Notes: a model not told the origin generated them from the letters alone. A stretch of DNA of 64,000 bases from Luidia sarsii (GCA_949987565.1 OX465111.1:11723904-11787903), one strand, 5' to 3'. Positions 24,472 to 35,690 are shown, counted from the first letter of the stretch. Program-made: numbers and translations.

Positions 24472-26903
24472 CAAGTGTCCTTGTGTGAAAGACGCTCGAC
24501 TGCCAACGTGTAGGTTCGTGGTTCGATCCCGGGGGTATTTACCGGGGGCATAGAACCGCCTCAGCGCCAAAATCTGCTGAAGCATATAAAGTCAGGGTTC
24601 GTAGGATCACCTTGCCAACCCAAACTTTGACTTTCGTTTCCTTCTTAGTAAAGAAGAGTGGAATACAAGTCAAAAGCAATTGACATCACATCGCGGTGCG
24701 GTTTGTAATCCTGCTTACACAGGGAAGACATTTCCTGCTTAGCAGATTTTCACGCTTAAGCGGCTCTATGAAATTGGGTCCTGATTCTTAGAAGACCGTA
24801 CACAGACGGTCCTGGCAGTAATTGGAAATAATGACGTCGATCAGCAGGTGTCAAGTTACGTTGCTTTAAAGAAGCCATAGGTATACACTTTTTTGACAAC
24901 TGTATTGTGCTCATGAATAACTGAGGGTTCTGAACTTTGGTTCAGAAAGGAGAAGTGAATAGAAATCGTATTAATTTTTTCATCTTCATTATGTTGGAAA
25001 TAATAACTAAGAGTCCAAATAATTATGAGGTCATTATAATTATTTCATAAGAAATTGTTACTTTGAGCACAATTCACGTGACATGAATTTAAAGGTACCT
25101 GCTTGGAAAGAACTCGTTACTGTCACTTTATCAGCTGCCACGTAACATGGATGTAAAGTTGTGGTTTTCCCCTTGCGGTTTAGAACACGATTTTTGTCAA
25201 CCATTCAATTTGCTGCTTCCCTCAATCTATATGATATCCGAATTTGTACCGTTTGATCAATGATCATCAGCTTCGGGTGGTCTTCAATAATAATGTGTCA
25301 GTGTAATGCGTCACTTGACATTAAAGCTGTATTATTTTAACTGGGAAGAGTTATCGTATTGTACATGTTGCTTCAGGTTGAAACTTTGCTTGAGTTTAGA
25401 ATCGACAATATTGAAGGTAAAATTTAACTTACATGACATGATTTTCACGTCAAACCTCACTAACATTTTCACTTGAACAATGTTGTACATGCATGCCATT
25501 GTACTGCGCCACCCTTAATAGTTATGGCTTACGGAAGTATTTTAGTGTGCTGCACCCTTTACTCGCGACGAAAACCAAAATCCCGCCGCCAACGGCCATG
25601 CCTCGTAATTTTAATCGGGTTCGCTAACATGTATAAGATGTCTGTAACTGTTGCGTAACACACGTGGCCTTGTGTGAAAGACGCTCGCCTGCCAACGTGT
25701 AGGTTCGTGGTTCGATCCCAGGGGTATTTTTCATTTATTTTTTTCTCAGCACGATAGTGCGGTATAAGGTGTTCAAAAAACTCCCGCAAACACCAACGTG
25801 GCATGTGGCGCATCTAGATGGGTCGCTGTGACACTGGGACTGTCCGCGTAATCCAGGTTCGCGTCTTCGTACAGGGACACATGCGTTTGGTCGACTCGGC
25901 GGCCAAGGTTTAGGGGCCGCTGTGTTTCCTCCCTCACATGGCGCTTGGGTCAACGGGCCTATATGGATGGGCAGGGAAGGACGTGCGGTGGACCGGTACC
26001 GAGGCCTTAAGAGCTCTAATAGATCCGTGCACACGGGACGACCCTGGAGGTCCCGGGGATCTGAAAGCTTGGTCTGACACCGCATAACTTTTTTTCTCGC
26101 AAACTTTGATTTTTTAAGTGTTTCGTGCTTGTTTTTTCTATTTATTTTTAGCTGTTTGGTCTTCCGAAACAGCTTTTGTTTTCGTTTTTTTCAATACATT
26201 TTGTTTTTTTCTCCCCTTTTTTGTCCATCTGTTTCGGTCTTCCGAAACGGCTCTTGTCTTCGTTCTGTTTTGTTTTCCTATTCATTTTTTTTCTTAGTTT
26301 TTTCGGTCTTTCAAAAACAGCTCTTGTTTGCTTTTTTTGGAAATAGCCTGTTTTACTTTTTTTTTAACGTGTAAGATATCCGTAACACAAGTGTCCTTGT
26401 GTGAAAGACGCTCGACTGCCAACGTGTAGGTTCGTGGTTCGATCCCGGGGGTATTTACCGGGGGCATAGAACCGCCTAAGCGCCAAAATCTGCTGAAGCA
26501 CATAAAGTCAGGGTTCGTAGGATCACCTTGCCAACCCAAACTTTGACTTTCGTTTCCTTCTTAGTAAAGAAGAGTGGAATACAAGTCAAAAGCAATTGAC
26601 ATCACATCGCGGTGCGGTTTGTAATCCTGCTTACACAGGGAAGACATTTCCTGCTTAGCAGATTTTCACGCTTAAGCGGCTCTATGAAATTGGGTCCTGA
26701 TTCTTAGAAGACCGTACACAGACGGTCCTGGCAGTAATTGGAAATAATGACGTCGATCAACAGGTGTCAAGTTACGTTGCTTTAAAGAAGCCATAGGTAT
26801 ACACTTTTTTGACAACTGTATTGCGCTCATGAATAACTTAGGGTTCTGAACTTTGGTTCAGAAAGGAGAAGTGAATAGAAATCGTATTAATTTTTTCATC
26901 TTT
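24472..26903 (-). repeat. Inverted arm of the satellite (2.43 kb)
   Basis: This is the reverse complement of about 21984-24415 and in exact register: the unit start word lies 1613 bases from the turn on both sides. It holds most of one full unit (26085 back to 24472) and 818 bases of its neighbour (26086-26903). It ends inside the 77-codon frame at ATGAAAAAATT. Both inverted pieces share changes found in no direct unit, for example GCTTAAGCGGCTCTATGAAATT and GTTCAGAAAGGAG, so they belong to a distinct, older subfamily. Confidence 0.95.
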
Positions 26904-27166
26904 TCAAGAGCTGTTTTTGAAAGACCGAAAAAACTAAGAAAAAAAATGAATAGGAAAACAAAACAGAACGAAGACAAGAGCCGTTTCGGAAGACCGAAAC
27001 AGATGGACAAAAAAGGAGAGAAAACAACAAAATGTATTGAAAAAAACGAAAACAAAAGCTGTTTCGGAAGACCAAACAGCTAAAAATAAATAGAAAAAAC
27101 AAGCACGAAACACTTAAAAAATCAAAGTTTGCGAGAAAAAAAGTTATGCGGTGTCAGACCAAGCTT
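26904..27166 (+). repeat. Direct-orientation tail fragment after the inverted arm
   Basis: Orientation flips back at TTTTCATCTT|TTCAAGAGC. The fragment runs through the three hairpin modules and the start of the next head, ending at the AAGCTT palindrome (GTCAGACCAAGCTT). Confidence 0.9.
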
Positions 27167-27252
27167 GTTTGGGTTGGCAAGGTGATCCTACGAACCCTGA
27201 CTTTATTTGCTTCAGCAGATTTTGGCGCTTAAGCGGTTCTATGAAATTGGCC
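27167..27252 (+). repeat. Last satellite scrap, array edge
   Basis: From GTTTGGGTTGGCAAGG to GCGGTTCTATGAAATTGG. This is the right half of the unit's internal foldback, joined directly to the AAGCTT of the previous scrap. Recognisable high-identity satellite stops here. Confidence 0.85.
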
Positions 27253-28279
27253 CCAGATGTAATGAACTGCCAAAAAGATGTCAGAAACTGCGGAAATACC
27301 AAAATGGAAAACGTGTAGAAAACCTATGACGGAAACCATGCCTCTCTGAATTGGCGTAACTTGGTACCTGAAGACGTCATCATTATTTTTTCCTTAATTT
27401 TCTCTCATCATGAAAATCGTACGTCAGTGACTCATAGGTAATTGTTTTTTAACATCCAATGAGATAACGTGACGTAACTCGACACCAGATGACGTCATCT
27501 TTTCAAATTTCTTTTTCGATTCAATTTGAAACAATATTTATAATAGTCAATCAGTGCCAACTTCAGTGGTAGTTCAGTGCCTCATTAATATTCATGAGAT
27601 GGCAATTTTTTGTTACTCATTTTCCCGAATCAGTTACAGTGAAAAATTTAAACTAAATGATCGCAAACTTTTGCTAATAATGGAGTTTGAAATGTACCCC
27701 TTTATGATCTCATGGGCATGATGGATAACTCAGATAGTGAGAGTGATGACACAGTTCTTGGTCCATTCACAGTTTTCTTTGCCATTCCCAGTTAGTTTTG
27801 TCTTGGATATTATGGTCAAAGCTAAATTTTCGGTTACAGCCACAAGAACCCAGAGACTTTTTAGTATGGAACTGAATTGTTGCATCCAAAGTCAGCTAAC
27901 TTACTTCGGGGATCTGGCACGTACCATTATTGTTAATGGGTCATTTTGCGTGTAGAGCGCCCTCTATCGGTGATCCTTTAGCTAGGTTGCCTGAACGCTG
28001 CCAACTGCTGCAGTACTCACAGGCACTAAGCTTGTCAATCTTTTAAAAATATTATTGTATTAATGTTCATGTATTATGGCGTTGATCAAGGGGCAATGTA
28101 ACAATTAATGTGAAATTCCATTTGCGATGTGCACTTCCAAAACAAATTGATTTAAGACAAACAAATCATCTATACCTGCAAACTGTCTGCTAAATGACTG
28201 CAATGTCCTTAATTAAAGGCTTAGGCTCGGGCTTAGGCTTAGGCCTATAGTATCACAGATATCTACTACAAAACAAGCG
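27253..28279. other. Array-flanking DNA with diverged relatives of the unit
   Basis: No gene seen. Two stretches, GGCGTAACTTGGTACCTG followed by AGACGTCATCATTATT (about 27353-27392) and GACGTAACTCGACACCAG followed by ATGACGTCATC (about 27471-27500), resemble the unit's CGTAACTTGACACCTG...GACGTCATTATTTCC. They may be decayed older units or the source sequence of the satellite. Confidence 0.4.
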
Positions 28280-28904
28280 CTATAGACCCTTCTTACTGAC
28301 GTCACGTTGCTACTAGAAACATCGAGATCCGCCATCTTGGAGTACATACATACGCTTTCGCTCGCACGTTTGTGTTTGTTTAACGTTACGTTAGTCATCA
28401 TGGCGAATTCGAATGCTGCACGGTCGGCTTATTACAGTTCTCTCGACATTCTCGGCTTTATTGCTGGAATAGATCCGTACACAATTAACCCACGATAACC
28501 ATTTCGTCCATCTTTTTAGCGAAAGTGTACGAGTTGCGTTACCTTCTCTTGTCAGTACAGCGGGTAAACGATAAAAAGATTTCTTACCACGACCCCCCTG
28601 CTTCCACAGCCAAGGACAGTGCAAAAGTTAATCATCTTTCAATAGAACAAGTAGGCCTACCTCCAATCCATGGTACAATCACTGAGGAATAAAAAGAGAT
28701 TCCTCCATGGCACAACTAGTAATTAATACTAGTAAAAAGTAGCAGTAGTACAACTACGACGAGTTCAAAAGTAGCCGCCGTGCATGTAGACGGAGTTGTT
28801 TGTATGCACAGCTGACTTAGTAACGGCGGTGACGACGTGCTCATGTGTGTAATCCAAGATGGCCGATAAACAAAACCGTGACGTCATCGAAGACGGGTCT
28901 ATAG
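28280..28904. mobile_element. 625-bp foldback element with inverted ends CTATAGACCC
   Basis: The left end CTATAGACCCTTCTTACTGACGTCACG...GCCATCTTGGAGTACA is matched in reverse by TGTAATCCAAGATGGC...CGTGACGTCATCGAAGACGGGTCTATAG at the right, over roughly 75 bases with gaps. This fits a non-autonomous DNA transposon or MITE. Between the ends is a 32-codon frame (28400-28498). Confidence 0.7.
28400..28498 (+). pseudogene. 32-codon frame inside the foldback element
   Basis: The frame opens MANSNAARSAYYSSLDILGF and continues IAGIDPYTINPR before a stop. It has a natural-looking amino-acid composition, unlike the low-complexity frames elsewhere. The ATG context (GTCATCATGG) has G at +4. It could be the first exon or a remnant of a transposon-encoded protein, but I cannot name a family. 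Confidence 0.25.
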
Positions 28905-29198
28905 GGGGGAAGACCTAGCTCTAGACGCTGGCGCCCTTGGTTGCCATGATCACGCGTAAACTCCGCATTGGGACCGCGCGCTCAAGGCACCATTCTCTCA
29001 ACGCGTCTAAAAAAAATGAATGAAACATCCAACTCATTCGTCTTCTTTTCTTTCCTTTTTTTTTCGTAACTCGGGGAAAAGAAACGCCACTCAATCAATC
29101 AATCAATATCAATCTATTCCCAGGCACCTTTTTTATGAGGTTGAGGGGGTTCGACCCGGATATCCTGTGCTCTTATGTTCATATCGCAGACTGCGGGG

Positions 29199-29220
29199 GA
29201 GGGGGATGGGGGGGGGGGGG
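29199..29220 (+). repeat. G-rich run
   Basis: GGGGGAGGGGG-type sequence ending in a run of twelve or more G. Quadruplex-prone on the plus strand. Nothing else in 28905-29525 beyond a TCAATCAATCAATCAAT run near 29090. Confidence 0.8.
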
Positions 29221-29525
29221 CTTCGGTGGAAGGCTACGAGTTCAAGCACGGTGCCCGCAGTCCACTGGATTCGAATACTTCTGACGATCAATGTTTTGAA
29301 GGGAGGACGTCGGGGGAGGAGGTTGGAAGGGGGAATGTCACGGACAGGTCGCGCTAAAGGTCGGAGCCAAAGCCCCCTGGCATGTTTCCTGGAGACACGA
29401 AGTGCAGCCTGAACGTTCTGACCGCGTGCTGGCAGCGTTCTCCATAGAACATCCCCACACTGTGTTCAAAACCACATCCCGTGCGGCATTTGGTAGCTAT
29501 ACTCTCTTTAAATGCAAAGGAGCGA

Positions 29526-29825
29526 ATGATTCACTCTCTCAAGACTGCAAATCGCTCCACAAATCCAAAAACCGCTAAAAAGGGTGCAAAACACTTTAAA
29601 AAAAGATGTGAACACCACTCAGAGTGGAGCGAAATCCCACTCTTGTAAGGAGCCATATGGAGGACCAATCGAAAAGGAGTTGTCCTCCATCTATAGAGTG
29701 GTGTTTGACTCCATTCTTAGCGGTTTCCACACGTCTTAGAGTGATTTTCACTCTTCTTGAGCGGTTTCGGCTTTTCTTGAGGAAATTACACTCTTTGTGC
29801 GCGTGGGTTATTCACTCTTCTGCCT
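29526..29825. repeat. Foldback repeat rich in AGAGTG / ACTCTT words
   Basis: A central hairpin ATGGAGGAC...GTCCTCCAT (29659-29692) is flanked outward by CACCACTC/GAGTGGTG and by further words such as CACTCTT, AGCGGTTT and their complements. The outer ends GATTCACTC and TTATTCACTC also recur. It looks like a palindromic non-autonomous element with internal degenerate repeats. Confidence 0.5.
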
Positions 29826-31514
29826 GTGGAGAGTAAAGCGCCACCAGAGGCGGGCCAGATTCATTCGAGGGGAATTCGAAGCGCAGTCTCCTATATAACC
29901 GCGGGTTCCCGCTGCACATTTAAACTGTGACGATGCGGCCCACCTCGTACTCTTGATGGACCACCTCAGGGGTTTGTCCTCCGAAACTACCACCTTATAG
30001 GGGTCCAAATTATGCTTACGAATTGTACACACTATCCATTGCACCGTGGCATATCAAATTCATGTATGTGCAAAGGGCTGAGTACTAGTATTGGATGCAT
30101 TACTGTATGGGTATGTTTCATGGACATGCACATAGTTATTACATTACTTAGCCTTTGCACTCATTCTCTATGGAATAATGTGACCTGTCACCAATGGAAT
30201 CTTAACATAGCACATCCACAGTGCACATTAAGCCATCTATCGAGCACATTGTCGGTTGCTATACCTCGGGCACACACAAATCCAGCCTGCTACGAAAAGG
30301 CATTGTGGAAGTTCCTCATACCGGCACGTTGTTCCGTTTGATTGCCGCTGAATCTGAATTATAAGACAGTGTGCGATAGAGCCTTCACTGCGTTCAGGCG
30401 AGTTTTCATTTGGTGCAGATAAATAAGGCATACACAGCCTTTGCTTATACGTACGTGTGCTACGGGCCGCGCGCAACCGTGCGTTTCCTCGACAAAAGAA
30501 ATAATACATTTTAATACCTTCACTGCAATATCGACTAGTTCTGTTAAAAAAAAGATAGCGTGAACTCTGTATTCATCGCCCGCCCGAGCTTGGTGGAGCG
30601 CAGCCTGTCGTCTCTTTGGGGGGGAGAACCTTGTAAACGAAATGCACTAATGGAATTCCTTTCATCCGGGATGATTTATTCATTGCCGACTGCAGAGAGC
30701 CAGACTTGTGTCATGTTCCCCGCCGATTAGCAGCCCGCTGGACCACAACATTTCGACGCCAGTTTCCCGCCCCCCACTAAATAGCACGGCTCTCGTGCAA
30801 ATGGCCCCCGAACCAGATTCGATCGCACAAGGAAGCATACAGGTATTGTGGTAATTTCGCATCGGATCAATGTATCGTGCAGAGACAAATCCACGTGGCA
30901 ATTGGATTGAACATGTAGGCATATTCAACCAACTACAGATTATACTATAATGCCATTATGACAATTATACTTGTATTAGGATAATGATTATTATACTATA
31001 ACACTATGGAATGCTGATCATCTGTCTTACTTGTTAGCTTTCCAATCTGTATTGCTAAACGCAAACAGGAGCATCTCATTTTGTAAATGGATTTGGGCCT
31101 ATACAAAATGAGTGTAATGAAGATTAATAGCTATGACGACTGCTACTAGTCCTATACCGCCGATCACGAGACGTTACCTTCCCCATTGAGATTACACCGC
31201 AATTATCAACATGAAAGTGTATACTTGGACCGTGCACGGATGAATCGGCTACAGCTCCAGTTCACACACGGATCTATACAAGCCAGGAGCTAGCGGCTGC
31301 TCAGAATCCACCCACCGTGGCCATCGCATTCGGACACGGCCTTACTTAAGTACTGTCTCGGAAACGAGGGCCATTCAAACTTCCCCAAAATAAATAACAA
31401 CGACTGATCAAGTTCGGATCATATTTTGGTAAAACCACGCTTGCGGGGTTTTATTTCTTCCCCAGGCCATTAGACAGCTCCACAATCACTGCCCGCTTGC
31501 CCCAATCTCATCTT
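29826..31514. other. No gene seen
   Basis: Mixed-composition DNA without recognisable exon, RNA gene or long repeat. All frames are under 110 codons and overlap one another on both strands. AT-rich patch at 30930-31010. Confidence 0.5.
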
Positions 31515-31703
31515 TATAGCATGGTTTGCGGTGACACCATGTATCAGGTCTCTTAAAGGAAGATGTTTGGTTCTGAAAAGACGGTCCTGATGACGGCCAG
31601 AGCATACTGGTCGAAACGTCGAGTTACCACTCAGGTTCTTTTCAGAAACACACCTCTTCCTTTAAGAGACCCGATACATGGTGTCACCGCAAACCTTCCT
31701 ATA
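31515..31703. mobile_element. 189-bp foldback element with hammerhead-like hairpin
   Basis: The ends TATAGCATGGTTTGCGGTGA and TCACCGCAAACCTTCCTATA are inverted. The repeat continues through CACCATGTATC, TCTCTTAAAGGAAG and TTCTGAAAAGA, leaving a centre with CTGATGA, a CGGCCAG/CTGGTCG stem and GAAAC. A 12-base word CAATCTCATCTT lies just outside at 31503-31514 and again at 31744-31755, a possible target-site duplication. Partial relatives lie at 39904-39966 (reverse) and 46217-46345 (same strand). Confidence 0.7.
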
Positions 31704-32229
31704 CTGATTCACCCACCATGCAAAGCCTTAAGTCTTATTTACTCAATCTCATCTTGTACCGGTACTCACCCTAATCTATCGGCCGCTCGAAAGAGCGAGC
31801 TCTCCTGGACGGTCCGGCGCTCAGGCCCGTTCTCCGACCGGACTGTGAGAGCAAAATTGACCGGCGAGCATGCACGACGTGAAGTTCGAATTGCACGAGC
31901 GCTCCAAAGCTCCGACAGCAGCTGCAGAGATCGAGACCCTCTTTTTTCTTTTGGTTATTGGCCTCGATCTTGTCGGGAACAGATTCGCGTTCACGAGTTG
32001 CGCAGCGTCCGCTGATGACGGTAACGCATGTACATGTACACAGCACAGAGGGAAGTCTCTACAGATCCTCGGCGCTCATGGAGAGAGACGGTATGGGACC
32101 GCAGACGCAGACCGTAGCTGGTGCAGGAACGAACCGCCGTGCCCCAACTAGACAGCGGCAATGCCAGCGCTGACAACCTCGCACGACGTCATCGACGCGG
32201 GCGCGTCCGTGAGTAGACTGGCTTCCAGT
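31704..32229. other. No gene assigned
   Basis: Frames of up to 150 codons start inside the foldback element and run on here, overlapping frames on the opposite strand. None shows a domain. The segment 31780-32210 is fairly GC-rich with CpG words. Confidence 0.4.
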
Positions 32230-32230
32230 C

Positions 32231-32263
<33 letters not shown>

Positions 32264-32296
32264 CCTCTCTCTCTCTCTCTTTCTCTCTCTCAGTCT
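32230..32296 (+). repeat. (CT)n microsatellite
   Basis: CTCTCT tract with sparse TTT and CCC interruptions. 32297-32760 holds nothing I can identify. Confidence 0.95.
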
Positions 32297-32761
32297 CTCT
32301 AGCCTATGGTTGATTGGCAGAAGGGCATGCGTGCGTTCAGACGCTGAAACCACTTCATGCCCTTCTGCTGGGAACAAAGTCCGTGTGGTCCGTGTTGTGG
32401 CTTTTTTTTTTTGCAATCATTTTGTTACGTCATCATAACGTAATAATGAACACGGAATGTGGGTAGCATCGAAGCGCGTACGAAATCGGGAAAAAATGCT
32501 TCATTAAGAACGAATGGCCTAATAGTGACCGTCTTTTGCCTCGATACCCTTCTCCAAGGCACCCAAGGAAACGCAGTCTATTGGGCTAGCCGTATACCAA
32601 ATGAAGGCTTAGGATAGGGCTTAGGCTTCGCTCCCATTTCTCCTACCCGTCACAATGTTACATGCATCTACATAGAAGCAAGCGTCCGGCCCTATAGTTT
32701 CTTGGTCAATACTCTGCACAATCTTACAGAACCTTCAAATCCGGCGACAAACCAAACCATG

Positions 32762-32897
32762 GGGTGCGTTTCACCAAGCCTTACGATGCATCGTAACTCA
32801 AAGTAACCCCATCGTAAGTTGTGATAAACCGTACGGTTTCTGCGCGTCGCTCTTCGTCTTGCGATCGATCGTAAGTTACGATGGTGAAATTGAATGC
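32762..32897. repeat. Foldback MITE-like element, ends GTTTCACCA
   Basis: GTTTCACCAAGCCTTACGAT at the left faces ATCGTAAGTTACGATGGTGAAA at the right, with further ATCGTAA words internally. This is a compact terminal-inverted structure of about 130 bp. Confidence 0.55.
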
Positions 32898-33498
32898 AGG
32901 ACTCAGATTTTGTCAGACGAAAATGAAGCCTGAGTCTCTTCCACGGATTCGGAAAGGGCCAATGTTCGATGTTCGATGCGTGACAACTATCGACTCCCCC
33001 AAAGGAAGTCTCAGCGGTACACTGTGTGGCAAGACCCCCATCGCACTCGGTGTCGATTAGTGGATGGTGCTCCGTGCCGTGACGTCACAATCTGCTAAAG
33101 CGCCCTCACTCGGACGAAATGTGGCCAATTGGGGTGCTGATATGGCATTGTGCAAGACAAGTGAGAGCCCTACGCACGCCTCATTACAACGGGAAGTCTC
33201 TCCTTCCATATTATAAGCTGTCGCCTATTGTGCTTGCTTTGAAGAATTTTTTTTTTTTAATGTAAATATAAATGTAAATGTAAATAGCTATACGCCTGTG
33301 TTAGTGTTCAGCCAAACACGGCTCTATTGAATACGGGGTATGGTGGTCTCAAATGAAGTGGAACTGTTTGTTACACAGGCATTTTCCACAGAACCAGCAA
33401 CAAACAACTTCGACAGTAGGGTTATACAAGTAAAGAATAGTTAATAATCAACCGGTATTTTGACCAAGTTGGTCAGAATCTGAACTGGTACGACATTT

Positions 33499-33525
33499 GG
33501 GTGTGTGTGTGTGTGTGTGTGTGTG
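33499..33525 (+). repeat. (GT)n microsatellite
   Basis: About thirteen GT dinucleotides. The 32898-33498 stretch before it holds no gene; it includes a T10 run near 33250 and an ATGTAAATGTAAAT run at 33262-33285. Confidence 0.95.
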
Positions 33526-33634
33526 GGAGGGGGTTATTTTAAACACGGTGCAGCTTTTACACGCTACCGGAAAACAGCGGCGTTGGCTTAATGGACACGC
33601 TGTTCAATCAAGTACCGAGGGATTCTATGTTTCA

Positions 33635-34505
33635 CGCGCAGAGGGAGAGGGAGAGACGGAGAGAGAGAGCGAGAGAGAGGGGAAGGGGAGAGGGTCGCTC
33701 TCTGGAGAGAGAGATACAGAGAAGGAGAGAGAAAGAGAGAGTGTGAGAGAGTGATAGAAGTGGAGAGAGCGAGGCATAGAGAGAGAGAGGGGAGAAAGAG
33801 ATAGACCACTCTCGAGACAGAGAGATAGGGAGACAGAGAGATTGTGAGAGAGAGGGATGAAGAGAGGAGGAGAGAGTGAGGGGGAGAGAGAGAGGGGGAG
33901 AGAGATACACCACTCTCGAGACAGAGAGATAGGGAGACAGAGAGGGTGAGAGAGAGGGATGGAGAGAAGAGGAGAGAGTGAGGGTGGAGAGAGAGGGGGA
34001 GAGAGATAGACCACTCTAGAGACATAGAGATAGGGAGACAGAGGGTGAGAGAGAGGGATGGAGAGAAGAGGAGAGAATGAGGGTGGAGAGAGAGGGGGAG
34101 AGAGAGATAGGCCACTCTCGAGACAGAGAGATAGGGAGACAGAGAGAGTGAGAGAGAGAGGGATGGAGAGAAGAGGAGAGAGTAAGGGTGGAGAGAGAGG
34201 GGAAGAAAGAGATAGACCACTCTCGAGACAGAGAGATAGAGAGACAGAGGGTGTGAGAGAGAGGGATTGAGAGAAGAGGAGAGAGTGAGGGTGGAGAGAG
34301 AGGGGAGAGAGTGAGAGAGAGTGATGGAGAGAAGTGGGGGAGTGAGGGGAGAGAGAGAGTGAGGGGGAGAGTGAGGGGGAGAGAGAGATAGACCACTCTG
34401 GAGACAGAGAGATAGGGAATGAGAGTGTGAGAGAAAGGGGTGAGAGTCAGAGAGAGTCAGAGAGAGTGAGGGGGAGAAAGAGAGAGAGAGTGTGTGGGTG
34501 AGAGA
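33635..34505 (+). repeat. GA-rich minisatellite, ~104-bp unit
   Basis: The landmark CCACTCT(C/A/G)GAGACA occurs at 33806, 33910, 34011, 34112, 34217 and 34393, i.e. every 100-106 bases with one longer gap. It sits in a GAGAGAGG-type background. The minus-strand frame of over 300 Ser/Leu codons here is an artefact of this composition. Confidence 0.93.
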
Positions 34506-35246
34506 GCCGTGCACGCTAGCGTCTCAACGTGCTCACTGAGATCGATCAGCGGGGAGAAAGCTCCAGTGAGACGATGTTGCGACCTGACACTCGCTTCCCG
34601 CTCGGAGAATGCATCTACTCCATCCGTCTTGCAGCGTGCAGGCTAGACATCGGATCGCAGCGCCCTGTCTCAACGGGGGGGGGGGCACCTTGGAAGCACT
34701 TGTAAAAAAAACCAAAAAGCGTTTCTATAGTGGCAGCGCGGAACGGCCAATTGGCGGCCGTCTGGCAACGGGCAGCCGTAGCGTTGCTGATCTGGGCGGG
34801 CCACGGAAGCTCGCTGCAAAGGCCATGCAGCCTCGCGTGTTCCCCTACTAACGACGTGCACGTGGGACGGGTGTACATGCGCATCGGCACAGCAGGCCTG
34901 ATCTGGACGAACAGGAGACCCCCCCCCATCGCTTGAAAGGTCAACAACTCCTTCAAAAAAACCATTTGCCAACCCTGTGCGTCAATGCATGATGCACACA
35001 TGAACCCTTTTTTTTTTGAATCACAGTAATCCTTTTTTCTTTCTTTTTTTACCAATATCGACAAACGCAGTACTGACGTCAACAGTAGATAACCTGGATG
35101 TTCTCAAGCGAAGGGACCACTGACATCAATGCGACAGCTCACAGTAAACAGTAGGCCTAACCCACCTCAATTTCCGATTGCTGCGGGTCACTTATAATGC
35201 CTTAGCTACCGGCATTGAAACCACAATTTACCACACATGGTTTGGG
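34506..35246. other. No gene assigned
   Basis: Includes a 155-codon minus frame (34615-35082) overlapped by frames on both strands, with no recognisable domain. GC-rich to about 34930, then T-rich runs near 35008 and 35033. Confidence 0.4.
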
Positions 35247-35300
35247 CCATACACCACGACATACCACAGCGTGGTTTTTGTGGTGTCCTGTGGTATATGG
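35247..35300. repeat. Hairpin of CCACA/TGTGG words
   Basis: CCATACACCACGACATACCAC faces GTGGTGTCCTGTGGTATATGG, giving a long imperfect stem around GCGTGGTTTTTG. It lies directly upstream of the 86-bp tandem repeat. Confidence 0.65.
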
Positions 35301-35304
35301 TTTA

Positions 35305-35690
35305 TGACGCAACGAGTCCACAGTTGCAACGATACTAACAGTATATGAAACAGATTTTGTTTTTCCCGGATGTCACTTCGGTTTATGACCGTCACAACGA
35401 GTCCACAGTTGCAACGTTACTAACAGTATAATGAAACAGATTTTGCTTTTCCCGGATGTCACTTCGGTTTGTGACCGTCACAACGAGTCCACAGTTGCAA
35501 CGTTACTAACAGTATAATGAAACAGATTTTGTTTTCCCCGGATGTCACTTCGGTTTATGACCGTCACAACGAGTCCACAGTTGCAACGTTACTAACAGTA
35601 TAACGAAACAGATTTTGTTTTTCCCGGATGTCACTTCGGTTTATGACCGTCACAACGAGTCAACAGCTGCGACGTTACTAACTTCTTTCA
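35305..35690 (+). repeat. 86-bp tandem repeat, about 4.5 copies
   Basis: The word AACGAGTCCACAG starts at 35311, 35396, 35482 and 35568, and as AACGAGTCAACAG at 35654, with 85-86 base spacing. Units contain TAACAGTATA, GAAACAGATTTTG and CCCGGATGTCACTTCGG with few changes. Confidence 0.96.

Noticed and set aside
24416..26903. Inversion as a pure assembly or chimera artefact
   Set aside because: The inverted copies carry shared variants not found in any direct unit, which a foldback read of the neighbouring DNA would not give. It still needs long-read support.
33588..34514. 308-codon Ser/Leu/Pro frame and its counterparts at 37457-38432, 47207-47908 and 50617-51106
   Set aside because: These are translations of CT/GA microsatellite or minisatellite sequence, open in several frames on both strands, with no domain or codon structure.
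34615..35082. 155-codon minus-strand frame
   Set aside because: Unrecognised, with overlapping frames on both strands. It spans homopolymer runs typical of non-coding DNA.
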